Shown: positions 1 to 10,670 of the stretch, in pieces
Layout of the letters: each line of letters begins with the position of its first letter
Position numbering within the stretch: the stretch's first letter is position 1
Origin: Gigaspora margarita
Taxonomy: Eukaryota; Glomeromycota; Glomeromycetes; Diversisporales; Gigasporaceae
Assembly: GCA_009809945.1 (NCBI GenBank)
Contig: WTPW01000307.1
Coordinates: forward strand, 66,058 to 130,057
Reading direction: 5' to 3'
Length of the DNA stretch: 64,000 bases
Position numbers and translations under genes: made by a program
The notes under the pieces: generated by a model
Databases searched by the model: none
What the model was told of the DNA's origin: nothing
Seen by the model: only the letters and a program-made list of their open reading frames with translations

Positions 1-184
1 TAATGGACAATATTGCTGCATTAACGTAATATTAATAATATATATTTTTTTAATTATGCATCTAAGTGACCTTTTATCTCTTTGGCCAGGTATTCCTAGA
101 CACCACAGGGATTTTACTTTATTAACTATATTAAATCCGGCTATTATCAGCCATGTACATAATTTTTATCCTAAGTTATTATTA
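1..184. other. AT-rich sequence without a gene
   Basis: Non-coding AT-rich DNA leading to the first MITE. I see nothing else in it. Confidence 0.4.
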
Positions 185-336
185 GGGCAGTGTCATTAAT
201 CACCTGATTATTTTTTATTAGAGGCCTACCCCCCCTCCCCCCTCTTTAATATAGATTTGGTCAGGTTCTTATATATAATTTCAACATTTTTTACCCCCCT
301 CCCCCCTAAAAAATCACCTGATTTTTGTCACACCCC
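185..336 (+). mobile_element. PIF/Harbinger-type MITE, copy 1
   Basis: A 152-bp element with imperfect inverted ends (AGGGCAGTGTCATTAATCA on the left; the right end reads AGGGGTGTGACAAAAATCA in reverse) and a 3-bp TTA duplication at 182-184 and 337-339. GGG/CCC termini with a TWA target fit PIF/Harbinger. C-rich runs follow the left end. Related copies lie at 38048-38189 (reverse) and 53266-53961 (with an insertion), each with its own TTA or TAA duplication, so the boundaries are well supported. No coding capacity. Confidence 0.75.
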
Positions 337-339
337 TTA

Positions 340-858
340 CTATTTATAGACTATCTGTACCTCCTATATTTCTATACTCAGTCTTTCAAGATACACCCTT
401 ATTTGTTACTATGCCTGTCCGGCGGTATTATCAGTTTCAGCTTCATGAGGTCTTCCAGATCCCTCCTTCATATCTGATCTTATTGGGATTCTTCCTGACT
501 CCAAATAGTACTAATACCCTATATGATTCTTACTCAAAGCAGTCTATTGATCTGGCCTTTGTAAATTGTTCCATAACCTACTTTGGTGCTTCCTTCTATT
601 CTAACCTTCTCAAAATTTACTGTACTAGCCTTCTCAAAGTTTCAGTCTTTCTTCTATTTTAGGTGGGAGCAGGTTCTCCTGAACTTTGATCCTGCAATCC
701 CTTTTTTCATTAGGGCAGTACAGCTTTCCTATTATACTTTTATACAGGAACTCCTATTTTTAATGACTTTTATATCAGATTTTTTCTTTTCTGGCACCAT
801 GTAACTAAAGTTGCTATGTTACTCAGCCTATTTTCTTCATTTATGGTCCTAGTATAGT
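340..858. other. Intergenic sequence without a recognisable gene
   Basis: T-rich DNA with two short overlapping open frames (411-662, 583-804) of hydrophobic, low-complexity composition. Neither resembles a known family and no splice structure joins them, so I treat both as chance frames. Confidence 0.4.
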
Positions 859-859
859 T

Positions 860-1115
860 TTTTGCCTCCCATTTGACTTGAAGCAACAATCTTGTGAATG
901 TGATCTCATAGTACTAGCTACTTGCACTATTGACCCACAGAGACATATATGTGGCATAGCCATCCAAATATGATCCTAGCAACCTAGTTAGGTCATATCC
1001 ATCCCATGACTATTGTGTAGTTAATTCTACTATTTATAGGGCTTGAACCAGCAACCTTGTGTTTGAAATAGCTATTGCCCTGGGAGTGCAACCACCATGC
1101 TATCAACCCATTGGA
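860..1115 (-). mobile_element. tRNA-derived SINE, copy A (decayed)
   Basis: On the minus strand the sequence from about 1112 downward has an internal Pol III promoter: a box-A-like TAGCATGGTGG, then a box B GGTTCAAGCCC about 50 bases on. The same head and the following body (CTAGGTTGCTAGGATCATAT region) recur at 3901-4416, where the ends are defined by a target duplication. The tail is probably the T-run near 859-864. This copy keeps box A and is more diverged. I saw no clear duplication, so the outer limits are approximate. Confidence 0.6.
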
Positions 1116-1439
1116 CTAATATTTTTTTAAAATCTAGATGATGTTATCTATTAATTAATCATATTTTTGATATATTTAGACTGATACTTGTTGCTCAGAT
1201 GGGTTGAAATACTGCCAACAAGAAGTATTGTATTATACTAATAAAAATTATTCTTTTTTTATTTAGTAAATATTAATATTATGCTAGTAGATATTGGTAT
1301 CCACCTTATATTAATATAGTATAATCATCAAGAAGCTAATCAGTAAATAAATTATACCTATATATACCTACTTATGTGTGTTTTTTTTGTTAGGCATTTT
1401 TTTCTTTAGGTGTTCTTTTTTGCTTAACATAGTCTTTCT

Positions 1440-1618
1440 AGGACCCCGAAATATACATAGATAGGTCAGGTTAATTATAGGGTTACTAAAAAAGGAAAGA
1501 TCTGCAGAAAAAACTTCAAAAATAAGCAAAAAATTACTATAAATAGAAAAGATATGCATAAAAAACCTCAAAAATAAGCAAACTCATACCTGACCTATCT
1601 ATATATATTTCAGGGTCT
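1440..1618 (+). mobile_element. hAT-type MITE of the AGGACC family, copy 1
   Basis: About 180 bp with inverted ends (AGGACCCCGAAATATACATA on the left, matching TATATTTCAGGGTCT on the right) followed by AGATAGGTCAGGT on both sides. The interior is two ~55-bp tandem units containing AGATCTGCAGAAAAAAC and CAAAAATAAGCAAA. Sister copies at 34578-35930 and 37087-37264 have 8-bp duplications, which places the family in hAT. The duplication of this copy is not clear (GTCTTTCT against TGTCTTAT). Confidence 0.65.
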
Positions 1619-1619
1619 T

Positions 1620-1965
1620 GTCTTATTTTTGTTCTTCGTACAGTTTATTTCTTCTTTATGTAGCTCTTTCTTGTCTTTATGCAGCTTTCTTCACATGGCA
1701 CTTTTTCTTTATATAGCTCTTTTTCATTATACAGCTTTTTTTTTACATAGCTCTTTTTCATTTCATCAAGTAGGTATTTTTTTACACATTTCTTTTTTTT
1801 TCTACATAGTGGCTAATTTCTTATACAGATCTTTTTTCTTACTCTATACTATGCCTTTTCTCATTTTACTGTGCTATTTTCTACTACCTCACAAGTTTTT
1901 TTTTATTTTACTAGTCCTTTTTCACTTTAATTCTTTTTTAAAATTTTTACTTTTTTTTGCTCTAT
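1620..1965. repeat. T-rich degenerate minisatellite
   Basis: Repeated TTTTATATAGCTCTTTTT-like words in a long polypyrimidine tract. The open frame across it (1629-1970) is phenylalanine/leucine-rich only because of this composition. Confidence 0.5.
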
Positions 1966-3419
1966 TCTAAATCAACAATTTTTTTTTAGTTCTTATGATA
2001 ACCAAAGCTAATTATTTCTTTAGTGACTATCATACAAATTATACCTTTAATTCAAAAGATGATTTTGGCTTGGTATCACTTTTTGCAGATTTGGCAGTGG
2101 ATACATTACCAATATTTGATAAAAGTGTTAATAATAGTATATATAATTACTTTGATAACTATCATGTGGATTGTACTCTTCATTCAGAAAATGATTTTGG
2201 TTTGATATCACTTTTTTATCTTCAGCCACAGTTGCATTGCATTAGCTGAAAATGTTGATGAAAGTACAATTAAAATTAGTGGTTCTAATAATAAACCTGA
2301 CAACTGTCCATTAAAGGAAATCTATAGTGGACAAACTTTTACTTTCTTTGATTTACTTGAAAAGTGCTTAAAACATTATTCTATGCAGTTAGGTTTTGAA
2401 ACAAAAATAGCGAGAGCAGTAAAAAAAAATAATGTTATAGTTCATTAAACATACAAGTGTCATCATGGAAGTAAATACTTGCCTAAAAAAATTGGATCCT
2501 ATACAAAATATATCAAATGCATCATACTGTAAGAGTACGAATCTTGTTCATATTAACAAATTGGATGAAAATCATAATCACGAGCTGAATAATAGTGAAT
2601 TAGTTCAGCAGTTTTCGCAATCATCACATAAAATACCTTCTAATATTAAAGAAAAAATTTGTTTTATGTTCAGGAATATCATTTAGGAGTGACTGTTTTA
2701 AGACGAATATTGAAAAATAAGTTTCCTAAGCAAGATATCTATAGCCAGGATCTTTACAACATAATAAATAAATATAAGGCTAATAATCAGATTAAAAATG
2801 ATGCAGTAACTTTATATTAATATCTATTAAAGTTACAACAACAAAATTCTAAATGGTATTTTAAAGTTGACTTCGAAGAAATTGATAATAATAGCCTTTC
2901 TAAAATTTTTTGGATGTCACCTGAACAAAAACGTTTATGGGCTCACTTTCATGATGTGGTTATCAATAATAACACATGCAAAACCAATAAATATATAATG
3001 CCCTTAAGTGTCTTTATTGTAATTGACTCAAACAACAGAAGCTGTATTAAAGCAATAGCTATAGTTAACGACAACACAGTATCAACGCATGAGTAGATTT
3101 TAGGACAAACTTTGTTAGCTACTAATAATCTTCAACTAGCAACAATTTTTACGAATACAAATCTAGTAATACAAGTTGCCTTATTTAATATATATCCTAA
3201 TACTACTATTTAGCATTGTGCATTCCATATTTGACAAAATTTGGTCAAAAAAATTAAAGAAAGCTTAATAACAAATGGGATATGTTTATTTCTGATTTTT
3301 ATACATTGCAGAACTAGGACTTCAAATAATCTATGTAAGGTTATATTTGAGGATCATAGTAATAAATTTTTTGGGTAGTTGTTTTAGTTTGGTATATATA
3401 GCTATATTTCAAATATTAG

Positions 3420-4490
3420 ATAGCAAGTTTGGAATTGCTTACCATTTTTTGAAATATAAGCTTTTAAAAAAAATTTTTCAAACTAACACTCTCTTAAAAA
3501 AAAAAAATAAAAAAAATAAAAAACAAAAAAAAACCTGTAACTACTGCTCTCTAAAAAAAAAAATACAAAAAAACCCCCAAAAACTGACACTCTTTAAAAA
3601 AAAAATTAAAATTAAAAATAAAAAAAGACAATAAAAACAAAACAGAACCAACCTCAAATGCTCTCTAAAAAAAAACCAAAAAAATATTAAAATAAAATAA
3701 ACAAAAAAAAAGAAACAATACTCTCTACAAAAAAAATAAAAAAATAAAAAAAATAAAAAAAAAATGAATTCGAATATTTTCATTAGTACATTTCAAATAT
3801 TATATCTAAAAAATATACACCATTAGCATTCTTTTAAATATACACATTTTGTTCCATTACCCATTTTCAAATATAACCTTTTTATCCAATACCTACTTTT
3901 TTTTTTTTATGTTTTCCTTCTGGGAAATACCCAGAGGTGGCGTATGGCCTTCTTTTATTAATTTTTTACTAATGGGACCTGCCTATAACGCAGAGTCCCT
4001 ACATTTGTAGAGATCTACACTAATTTTAACTATTCTTAACATCTGGAATTTCACTGGAAGTATATCAATTCCACATCCGGAATTTCACTAGAAGTATACC
4101 TTTTCTATCACAACTGGGAATGACCTAGCCGACCTTATTTAACCAGAGGATTTAACTGGAACATTTTCCTTCAACCAGAATTCCACCGGAAGTATCTTGC
4201 AACCAGAATTTCACCGGAAGTCTTGCAACCGGAATTTCACCAGAAGTATCTGGATTGCAGAGTAGAGGCACACACATGTGGCTGGGCCGTCCATACGTGG
4301 TCCTGGCAACCTGGTTCAGGTCATCCGTCTCATGACCTTGTATAGTTATTTTTGCTGTTCGTAGGGCTTGAACCGGCGTCCTTGCGTTTGAAGCGGCAAT
4401 TGTCCTGGGAGCGCAACCAATACCTACTTTTCAAATATAACCTTTTTAAAAAAATGGTCCTTCATTAGCAATTTTATAAATATGACATCA
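3420..4490. repeat. A-rich minisatellite block inserted in the MULE
   Basis: Irregular ~65-85 bp units, each starting near CTCTCTAAAAAAAAA and separated by A-runs, then CAAATATAACCTTTTT and ATCCAATACCTACTTTT words. An inverted relative of the last part lies at 57715-58015. The block interrupts MULE coding sequence (coding resumes near 4500) and is itself interrupted by a SINE at 3901-4416. Confidence 0.6.
3901..4416 (-). mobile_element. tRNA-derived SINE, copy B, with 15-bp target duplication
   Basis: CCAATACCTACTTTT flanks it at 3886-3900 and 4417-4431. On the minus strand it starts at 4416 inside the tRNA-like head (TTGCGCTCCCAGGACAATTG, then box B GGTTCAAGCCC) and ends in poly(A), seen as the T-run from 3901. 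The head lacks the box-A part that copy A keeps, so this copy is slightly 5'-truncated, as expected from LINE-driven retroposition. The body has four to five degenerate copies of CCGGAATTTCACCGGAAGT (4040-4250). The related block at 57715-58015 shows the unfilled target. It is GC-richer than its surroundings, so relatively young. Confidence 0.85.
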
Positions 4491-5243
4491 CATAGATTAT
4501 TCGGGGTCTTGCAGAACTTACTTATAGTATCTGAATTGATCATTATTGGATAGGGCTAATGGATAATTATCCAGAAGTTCAAGCATATTGTGAGCGGTTT
4601 TGTATTCAACTAAAAAAAGTTGGGCACACATGTTTACAAAATAAAGTTTCTTAGCAAATACTCATTTAATGCAATACATTAAGAGTATAAATTAGATTAT
4701 CAAATTGGAAGTAAATTTAGACAACTCTTTGTGTCAGCTTCAAAGTAGAATTGAATTGCAGTTAAAAAATGAGGTTAAATATGCAAAATTTCAAGAACTT
4801 CGAAACATGAATTTGATAACAGGTCTTTTTTATGTATTTAATATGATTTTTAAAAGAATTGATAACTTATGTAAGAAATATCTTACACCAAATTCATTAG
4901 CTCTACAATGGAAACAAATTATTAAATATCTTTTATATAGATTAGTACTGTGTGACAGTCAATTTGATACTAACACAAATTAGGCAAGACCCTATTTAAT
5001 ATTTGTTAGCTCAAAAAGTGATACTAAATTATTACAAAAAACATTCAGTTCCATGTTTACATATAGCTATCCCTATGAAAACTCGATACACGGGAATGCA
5101 TGTAAAAATACGAAATTGTATGCGGGTAAGCACAGGTTTCATAATCACTGCACGGAAGCTGCACGGAAACTGATCATCCAAAAAATTTAATACACGTTAT
5201 CACACAAAATATTGAAATCTGTGCACTATCGTGCATAGTATTA

Positions 5244-5417
5244 CAGTCAACTCCCACAATAGTCATATGCTAAAATCAGCATTTTATGGGCCTATTGCGA
5301 AATTGTGACTAAAGCAAGAAAGAATTTATATAGTTTATATGATCAGATAAATAAAATTAAGGTGACTATAGCGCAATTGTGACTATAGCAAGATGTGACT
5401 ATTGCGGGAGTCGACTG
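5244..5417. mobile_element. pogo/Tc1-mariner-type MITE, copy 1
   Basis: 174 bp, flanked by TA on both sides (5242-5243, 5418-5419). Ends are CAGTCAACTCCCACAATAGT and the reverse complement of ATGTGACTATTGCGGGAGTC. The interior repeats GTGACTATAGCG/GTGACTAAAGC words. A copy of identical length lies at 19333-19506. CAGT termini, a TA target and GC-AAT-A-G-C subterminal words resemble pogo/Tigger-derived elements. Confidence 0.85.
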
Positions 5418-5454
5418 TATAACCATTTAGCGACGTGTATTAATCTTAATGTTC

Positions 5455-5985
5455 ACATAATTTCTGTGCACTAATGTGACAATCGTTAAGATTCTTAACG
5501 AACATAAATTTTGTGCACTAACATGCACAATCGTTAAGATTCTTAATGATCATAATTTTCGTGCACTGACATGCATAATCGTTAAGATTCTTAATGATCA
5601 TAATCATAATTTTCGTGCTTTGAAATGCACAATCGTTAAGATTCTAACGAAAGTTTCAGTTCACTAACGTAATGATCATCACAATCGTTAAGGTTCTTAA
5701 TGATCATTTCTGTACAAAATATATGATTATCACAATCATTAAGACTCCTTAACGATCATAATTTCAGTGCATTAATATCGTGATCATCACAATCGTTAAG
5801 ATTCTTAACAATCATAATTTTTGTGCATAATATCACAATTGTCACAATTGTTAAGATCCTTAACAATCATAATTTCATGTACTAACATAATGATCATTAA
5901 GATCCTTAACAATCATAATTCAGTGCATTAACGTGATGATTGTTAAGATTCTTAATGATTATAAATTCCGTGCATTGACGTGCAC
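5455..5985. repeat. ~45-bp tandem repeat array
   Basis: About eleven degenerate units carrying CAATCGTTAAGATTCTTAA, TGATCATAATTTTCGTGCA and GTGCACTAACATGCAC. The unit is partly self-complementary (TTAAGAxTCTTAA). Unit length varies by a few bases and some units have internal deletions. Confidence 0.75.
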
Positions 5986-6594
5986 AAAAACATTTATTTT
6001 GTTGTTTTTTTTTTTTGTTTTTTTTTGCACTTATCAATAAAAATTTCTGTGCATTGATGCGCACAGATTACATTTGATTTGTAAGCAAATAAATATTGCT
6101 TTTTTTTTTTGTTTACTCTTATCATTTTTATCATCTTATATTTTTTTATAATTTTTTTTTTTTACAACTCATTAACTTTTATATAATTTTTTTAGTTATT
6201 GTCATTGTTTAAACCATTCTTTAGAGTTATTGCCTTGGAAGCTACTCTTTTGGAATCACTATCATTTTTGGCGTATGTTTTTCATCATTTTTGGTGGTAT
6301 CGCAGCTTTGTTTTTTTTACTATTATTTTTTTCTTTTATTTTTTATCTCTCTGTATATTCTTGCATTTTAGCCTCTCCCTTGAGTTACTGCCATTGGAGT
6401 TGCCACAATCGGAGTTGTCCCTATTGGAGTTATTTCTAGAGTAGTCATTTCAATTTTTTTTTTAAACCTTTCATTTTGGTACTATTACTTTGTTTTTTTT
6501 TTGATATTATTAGTTGCTGGGTTATTTTTAAAGTCGGTAGTTTTAGTAATTAGAAGTATTTTCTTATTCGCATGTAAATTATTAAATTAAACTA
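5986..6594. other. T-rich spacer without a gene
   Basis: Poly(T) runs and degenerate TTGGAGTTxT/TTGGAATCA words (6225-6440). Open frames here are driven by composition. Confidence 0.4.
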
Positions 6595-6745
6595 TTTGTA
6601 TTATAAAATTTAATTAATAAAATAATTAAATAATTAAGTTATTTAATAAAATACAAATTTAGTTAATAAAACTTATAAAATTTAGTTAATAAAATAATAA
6701 AATTTAGTTAATAAAATNATAAAATTTAGTTAATAAAATAATGCA
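6595..6745. repeat. 18-bp tandem repeat AAATTTAGTTAATAAAAT
   Basis: Six to eight degenerate units of AAATTTAGTTAATAAAAT. Position 6718 is an undetermined base in the assembly. Confidence 0.7.
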
Positions 6746-8255
6746 TATACGATATATGTTATTATGTATATAATGTATGGACATATGCTATTATATGTTA
6801 CCTGCACGTAAATATGCATGAGACAATGCATGAGAAAACACATAAAATTGCACATAAGTACGTGCAGCATTGCACAGAATCTGCACCCTTTTACGTGCCA
6901 TGAACTTGCTTTCCCATGCATTGTCCTGTGTATATTTACGTGCAGGTTTGTGTGGTCACTTATTCAAACATTTCCGTGTATTTCAGTATTATTCCGTGCT
7001 ATAATTTCTCATAGGGTATATATATTGTTGTTTTGTTGATAATTTAGTATCACCAATTTTATTACTAAAAAGAGCATATATATTATTTGTTTAGGAGTCA
7101 GATCATTATCATAATGCAGGCTTATAGAAGATGATTATGAGAAACAACAGATTTTACTTAACATGGCCTTGGAGGATTGTTCTAATTGAAATTTGGGAAG
7201 TAAACATATTTAAAGCACAAATAATCATTCACAATTTATCTTATTACTCAATGATGGTATGTACTATTGCACATGCCTTTATTTGATATATACAGGATTT
7301 GTTTGTCGACATTTTTTACTGTGCTAATTTAATCAAAAAAAGCGTTTTCAATATGAAATTGATACCTTCCCATTGGTATTCTGATGAAGGTCTCTTAGCA
7401 TTTAATGAAGATCAAAAAATCTATTTGAGTTGTACAAAGTGATAATAATCTAATTTCAACTGGTACATTTCAAGTGTTGAAAAAGATTCACCGCCAAGAA
7501 ATTAATAACAAAGTTGCTGTAAAATTAAATACAAACAAGGTTTCTTATGGGTGTGGTCTTGAAATTTGCAAAAAGGCATTAAATTTAGCAATTACGAATG
7601 GCATGAATAAGGGATCTTTTGCAAAAATTTATTAATAACCAGATTTCAAAACATAATACTGCTTCTGCACAATCTCAACAAGGTTCAGATCAAGAAATTA
7701 AAGGTATTAATATTTCAAATCCTTCTTAATATAAAGGCAGGGGAGGACCCTTAACATCTAGTATAGAGGTTATACTTGAAATTTTTCAGCAAAAATACTT
7801 AAAATTTGAGAAGCAAAAAACAGTTTTTGGCAATTATCTTGGCATCTAGTAGTCCAATTTGAATGAACTTTTTTTAAAATGAAGCTCTTAGTGAAGCACA
7901 TCTAACAAAAAATTTATTCAATTCTGATTACCAGATTAGAAGTTATTAAAGTAAATAGATTTTGTCATTTTCAGCAAAATAGATCAAAATTGGCCAAAAT
8001 CCAGTTATGACCTATATGAGAAATGTCTGGGGTCCTGGCATGGGACACCCAGCAAACAAGAGATATTTGTCTGCTATTGAGAATCATGACACCAAATGCA
8101 TTCGATTAAGTAATCAAGATGAGTTATTAGAGTCTGGATCAAAAAAGAAAAATAAGCATTAATATGCTAGGTGTAAGTTTTGGTATCATAATTCCTGAAA
8201 TTGCTCCTCAAAAGAAAAGTTGTGGTAAAGGTTTATTAGGAGGGTCTTTATATTG

Positions 8256-9066
8256 CTTATATTGCTTGTTTTACTAATATTGCTTACATTGCTTATCATT
8301 TTGATTATACTGCCAATGTTTGTTTACTTATGTTTATACCAGGAACATAGTACAAAGTACAAAGTGTATAGTTTAATTCATATTTTGCATTCATCCACTA
8401 AATCTTGATTCTGATTGGTTGTTCTGATTTTATATATTAGATATCAGATATGCAATAATTAACATCAGTGCACAGTACTAATCGGTTTACAAAATTCAGC
8501 TGATCTAAGATAGGTAATCAGGGATATGCCTGTAGCAGTCTGGTTAAACCTGTTAATGTATATAAATGCAATGTCATTGCATCATTCTCTCACCTTCAAT
8601 CAGTTTCCTTTTGCAGAATGATAGTTCTATGGCACAGCTGTGTAATTTCTGCATAGTTTTCCAAATTGTTAGTTAGAAACTGAATAGTTGACAACTTTCC
8701 AACTAACTGATTTAAAAAATTTTAAACAACTAATCAATTTGCAAACCTATTCTTTTTGATTCATGAGGTCTATTTTTTTTTATTCATTAGATAATTGAAA
8801 AAAAAGGCATATTTTTTATAATATAATATGATTTTACATGATACTATAATGCATATTACAGGAACTTGCATTATAATAGTATAAACGAAAAGCATTGCAT
8901 GCATGATTTAATTTGGAAAAACTGGTCTAATATACTAGAAATAAGCATTTATTAACTTGTGAATACAGTTATGATTTAAGCATAATTGACACTAAATTGG
9001 ATGAACTCCTAGACATAGCAACTGAAATTGCACTGAAAATTACTATAAGCAGTTGCATTTAAGATA
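8256..9066. other. Non-coding stretch after the MULE
   Basis: Begins with a TATTGCTTA-type microsatellite (8250-8310). A TATATAAATGCAATGTC box at about 8560 may be the promoter of an unrecognised mobile element. Nothing coding is evident. Confidence 0.35.
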
Positions 9067-9320
9067 TGGGACCCCGCACAGCAAAACAGTGCATTGGGCC
9101 AACCAATCAGATTTTGAGAATTTATAATAATAATCTGTTTATATATTATATCTTTCTAAAAATGGTATTAATTTGTAAAATATGTTAATAAAATGTGCGT
9201 AAATTTAGAATTTGGTTTATTATTATTATTATTAAAATTAATCACGTGATGATTTTCAATTGTGATTTTCTCAAAATCACATGATTGTCCCAATGCACTG
9301 TTTTGCTATGCAGGGTCCCA
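9067..9320. mobile_element. MITE with ~35-bp inverted repeats (TGGGACCC ends)
   Basis: 254 bp. The left end TGGGACCCCGCACAGCAAAA continues to GTGCATTGGG, and the right end is its near-perfect reverse complement. TA lies on each side (9065-9066, 9321-9322), so Tc1/mariner-type is likely. An ATAT duplication with GGG ends is an equivalent reading. No coding sequence. Confidence 0.8.
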
Positions 9321-9600
9321 TATATAGCATTGGCTGGTGTTTCCCGCCTGCATTGCATAACGTAAGCTGGCCATCAGTGTGAATTGTAATAATCGCATTT
9401 AGAAATCATTAATTTAATTAAAAAAAATTTTTTTGTATAGAGGGTGGGAAGGGGTCAGGTCGTGAATCAGTTAATTTTTTGCAGCAGAAATGTTAGCTTT
9501 AAACGCAGCTGCTAAAGCTACTACTTTTTACCTTTTAGTTTACTTGTTCTAGCCCTAGCCAGGCTTTGTTGGCAGTTACTATACTCAGAAGGTGATTTAA
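9321..9600. other. Intergenic sequence without a gene
   Basis: Mixed sequence with a GA-rich run (9440-9465). I see no feature. Confidence 0.35.
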
Positions 9601-9790
9601 GCATTATGCTCACCTGCATTTGGACTTTCACATGAATTTGAGCTACTGTATCGATTTGTATATGCCCCTGTTTCTTGTTGCCTCGAGCTCATGATTGTCC
9701 AGCCCCTGGAACTTGCACTCCTGCTTAGCCGCCTTTCGATCTGGTAACTGCACATACCCGTATCCACGTCAACTCGAAAGAAGTAATCAT
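9600..9790 (-). pseudogene. SWIM zinc-finger remnant of a MULE-like gene
   Basis: Read on the minus strand from about 9787, one frame gives DYFFRVDVDTGMCSYQI, which fits the start of a SWIM zinc finger (DVDxGxCxC...). The CKxH half is degraded (AAKQECKFQGLDNHE in the next frame). SWIM domains of this kind sit C-terminal to MULE transposases in many fungi. The stretch is clearly less AT-rich than its neighbours, which supports a coding origin. It has no partner segment nearby, so it is an orphan fragment. Confidence 0.45.
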
Positions 9791-9949
9791 AATTAGTAAG
9801 AAATAGATCGATTCTTCATTCTCCAGAAGGTTGAGGTGTTGTGTGATTGTAGAAGGTGTTGTATAGTGTGTGTGTTGAGCAAAGAATAGTAGCATGCATT
9901 GAGTGGAGACAAGAAAGAAGATAAAAGATGTCGTTAGTACAATAATTTA

Positions 9950-10355
9950 AAATAAAAAAAGGTGCCGCCAGTGCATTGAATTTAAATAAAATAAAAAAGG
10001 TATCTTTTGTTAGTAATTTACTTAAAGTTATGTGCATTAAAATAGAGAAATTAGAACTTATCAATACTTTGTTATAGGGATAAAGAATTATAAGTGCCAC
10101 TAATACATTAAATTAAATAAAAAAAAAAGAAAAAAAGTCATCATTAGTAATCTAATTAAAGCTATGTACATTAAACTAAAGAAATTATGAAATTATAAAC
10201 TTATCCATACTTCATTATAGGGCAGAAGAAATAAAGGTACCACCAGTGCATTGAATTAAATTAAAAAAAGATATCGTTAGTAATCTTATTAAAGTTATGT
10301 GTGTTAAACTAAAGAAAATATGAAATTATAAACTTACCAATACTTTATTATAGAT
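9950..10355. repeat. ~130-bp tandem repeat, three units
   Basis: Each unit carries, in order, GTGCCxCCAGTGCATTGAAT, GTTAGTAATxTxATTAAAG, TTATGTGCATTAAACTAAAG and CTTATCAATACTTTATTATAG. Units diverge by roughly 10-20 percent. Confidence 0.7.
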
Positions 10356-10508
10356 ACATTATTGTGAATATCTAAGACTCATATAACTGAATATAGCAAT
10401 GTCAATATTGCATCAAATAAATGCTGATAGAAGCATTAGTTTGTCATTTGGACGTGCTATTGAGACATATATTTTATTGCTACCAATTGTAAAAGGTGCA
10501 CATTTCAA

Positions 10509-10670
10509 ATGGCAAAGCTGGCAAAAGGTAAATCAAGCCATTCAAAAAAATCTTATTGTGAAGAAGGTGCAATTGATTTTAAAGAGTGGATGATGAATAC
10601 TGGTGTTAGACCTATAAAAACGCCTAAACGTATACCGGCGATAATTCTTGATCCCGTGATCAGAATTTAA
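10509..10670 (+). pseudogene. Short open frame truncated by an LTR, unrecognised
   Basis: A 53-codon frame beginning MAKLAKGKSSHSKKSYCEEG and continuing AIDFKEWMMNTGVRPIKTPK. It is basic, not low-complexity, and its codon choice looks like real coding sequence. Its last codons run into the repeat that begins near 10627, so the original 3' end has been replaced. An overlapping frame (10399-10593) looks like a shadow. I do not recognise the family. It could be the remnant of a host exon or of a mobile-element gene. Confidence 0.3.

Larger units (their letters stand above)
5060..7025. mobile_element. Non-autonomous DNA element full of tandem repeats, inside the MULE
   Basis: Sequence between MULE segments with loosely matching inverted ends: ATCCCTATGAAAACTCGATA near 5072 and, in reverse from about 7020, ACCCTATGAGAAATTATAGC, both followed by CACGG and TGCACG words. 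It contains a pogo-like MITE, a ~45-bp tandem array, T-rich sequence and an 18-bp array. No transposase. Limits and superfamily are uncertain. Confidence 0.45.
1990..8255 (+). pseudogene. Decayed MULE transposase (FAR1-MULE-SWIM type), split by insertions
   Basis: MULE transposases cut and paste their own element in the nucleus. The remnants run in the expected order. About 2319-2640 is a FAR1-like DNA-binding region (GQTFTFFDLLEKCLKHYSM, a GFETK step, then Cys and His-x-His residues). About 2690-3390 is the MULE domain, with FWMSPEQKRLWAHFHDVV, NNNTCKTNKYIMPLSVFIV and a degenerate HCAFHI. The position where the family usually has the second catalytic Asp (FTDSD-like) reads FTNTN here. About 4500-5010 continues with QLFVSASK-like and IELQLKNEVKYAKFQE. 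About 7140-7400 is a corroded SWIM region ending in LIPSHWYSDEGL. About 7450-8200 is the C-terminal tail with a KGRG/ANKRYLSAIE stretch. Many stops and frame changes are present. Foreign DNA occupies about 3420-4490 and 5060-7025. It cannot make a working enzyme. The element termini were not found. Confidence 0.75.

Noticed and set aside
860-1115. A functional tRNA gene
   Set aside because: Boxes A and B are present on the minus strand, but no cloverleaf with paired acceptor stem forms and the sequence continues into a repeated SINE body.
1368-3783. Several open frames rich in Phe, Leu or Lys (1368-1571, 1629-1970, 3347-3634, 3541-3783)
   Set aside because: They follow poly(T)/poly(A) runs and minisatellite units; amino-acid content is explained by base composition.
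5455-5985. CRISPR-like regular repeat array
   Set aside because: Units are contiguous and degenerate with no unique spacers, and the context is eukaryotic transposon DNA.
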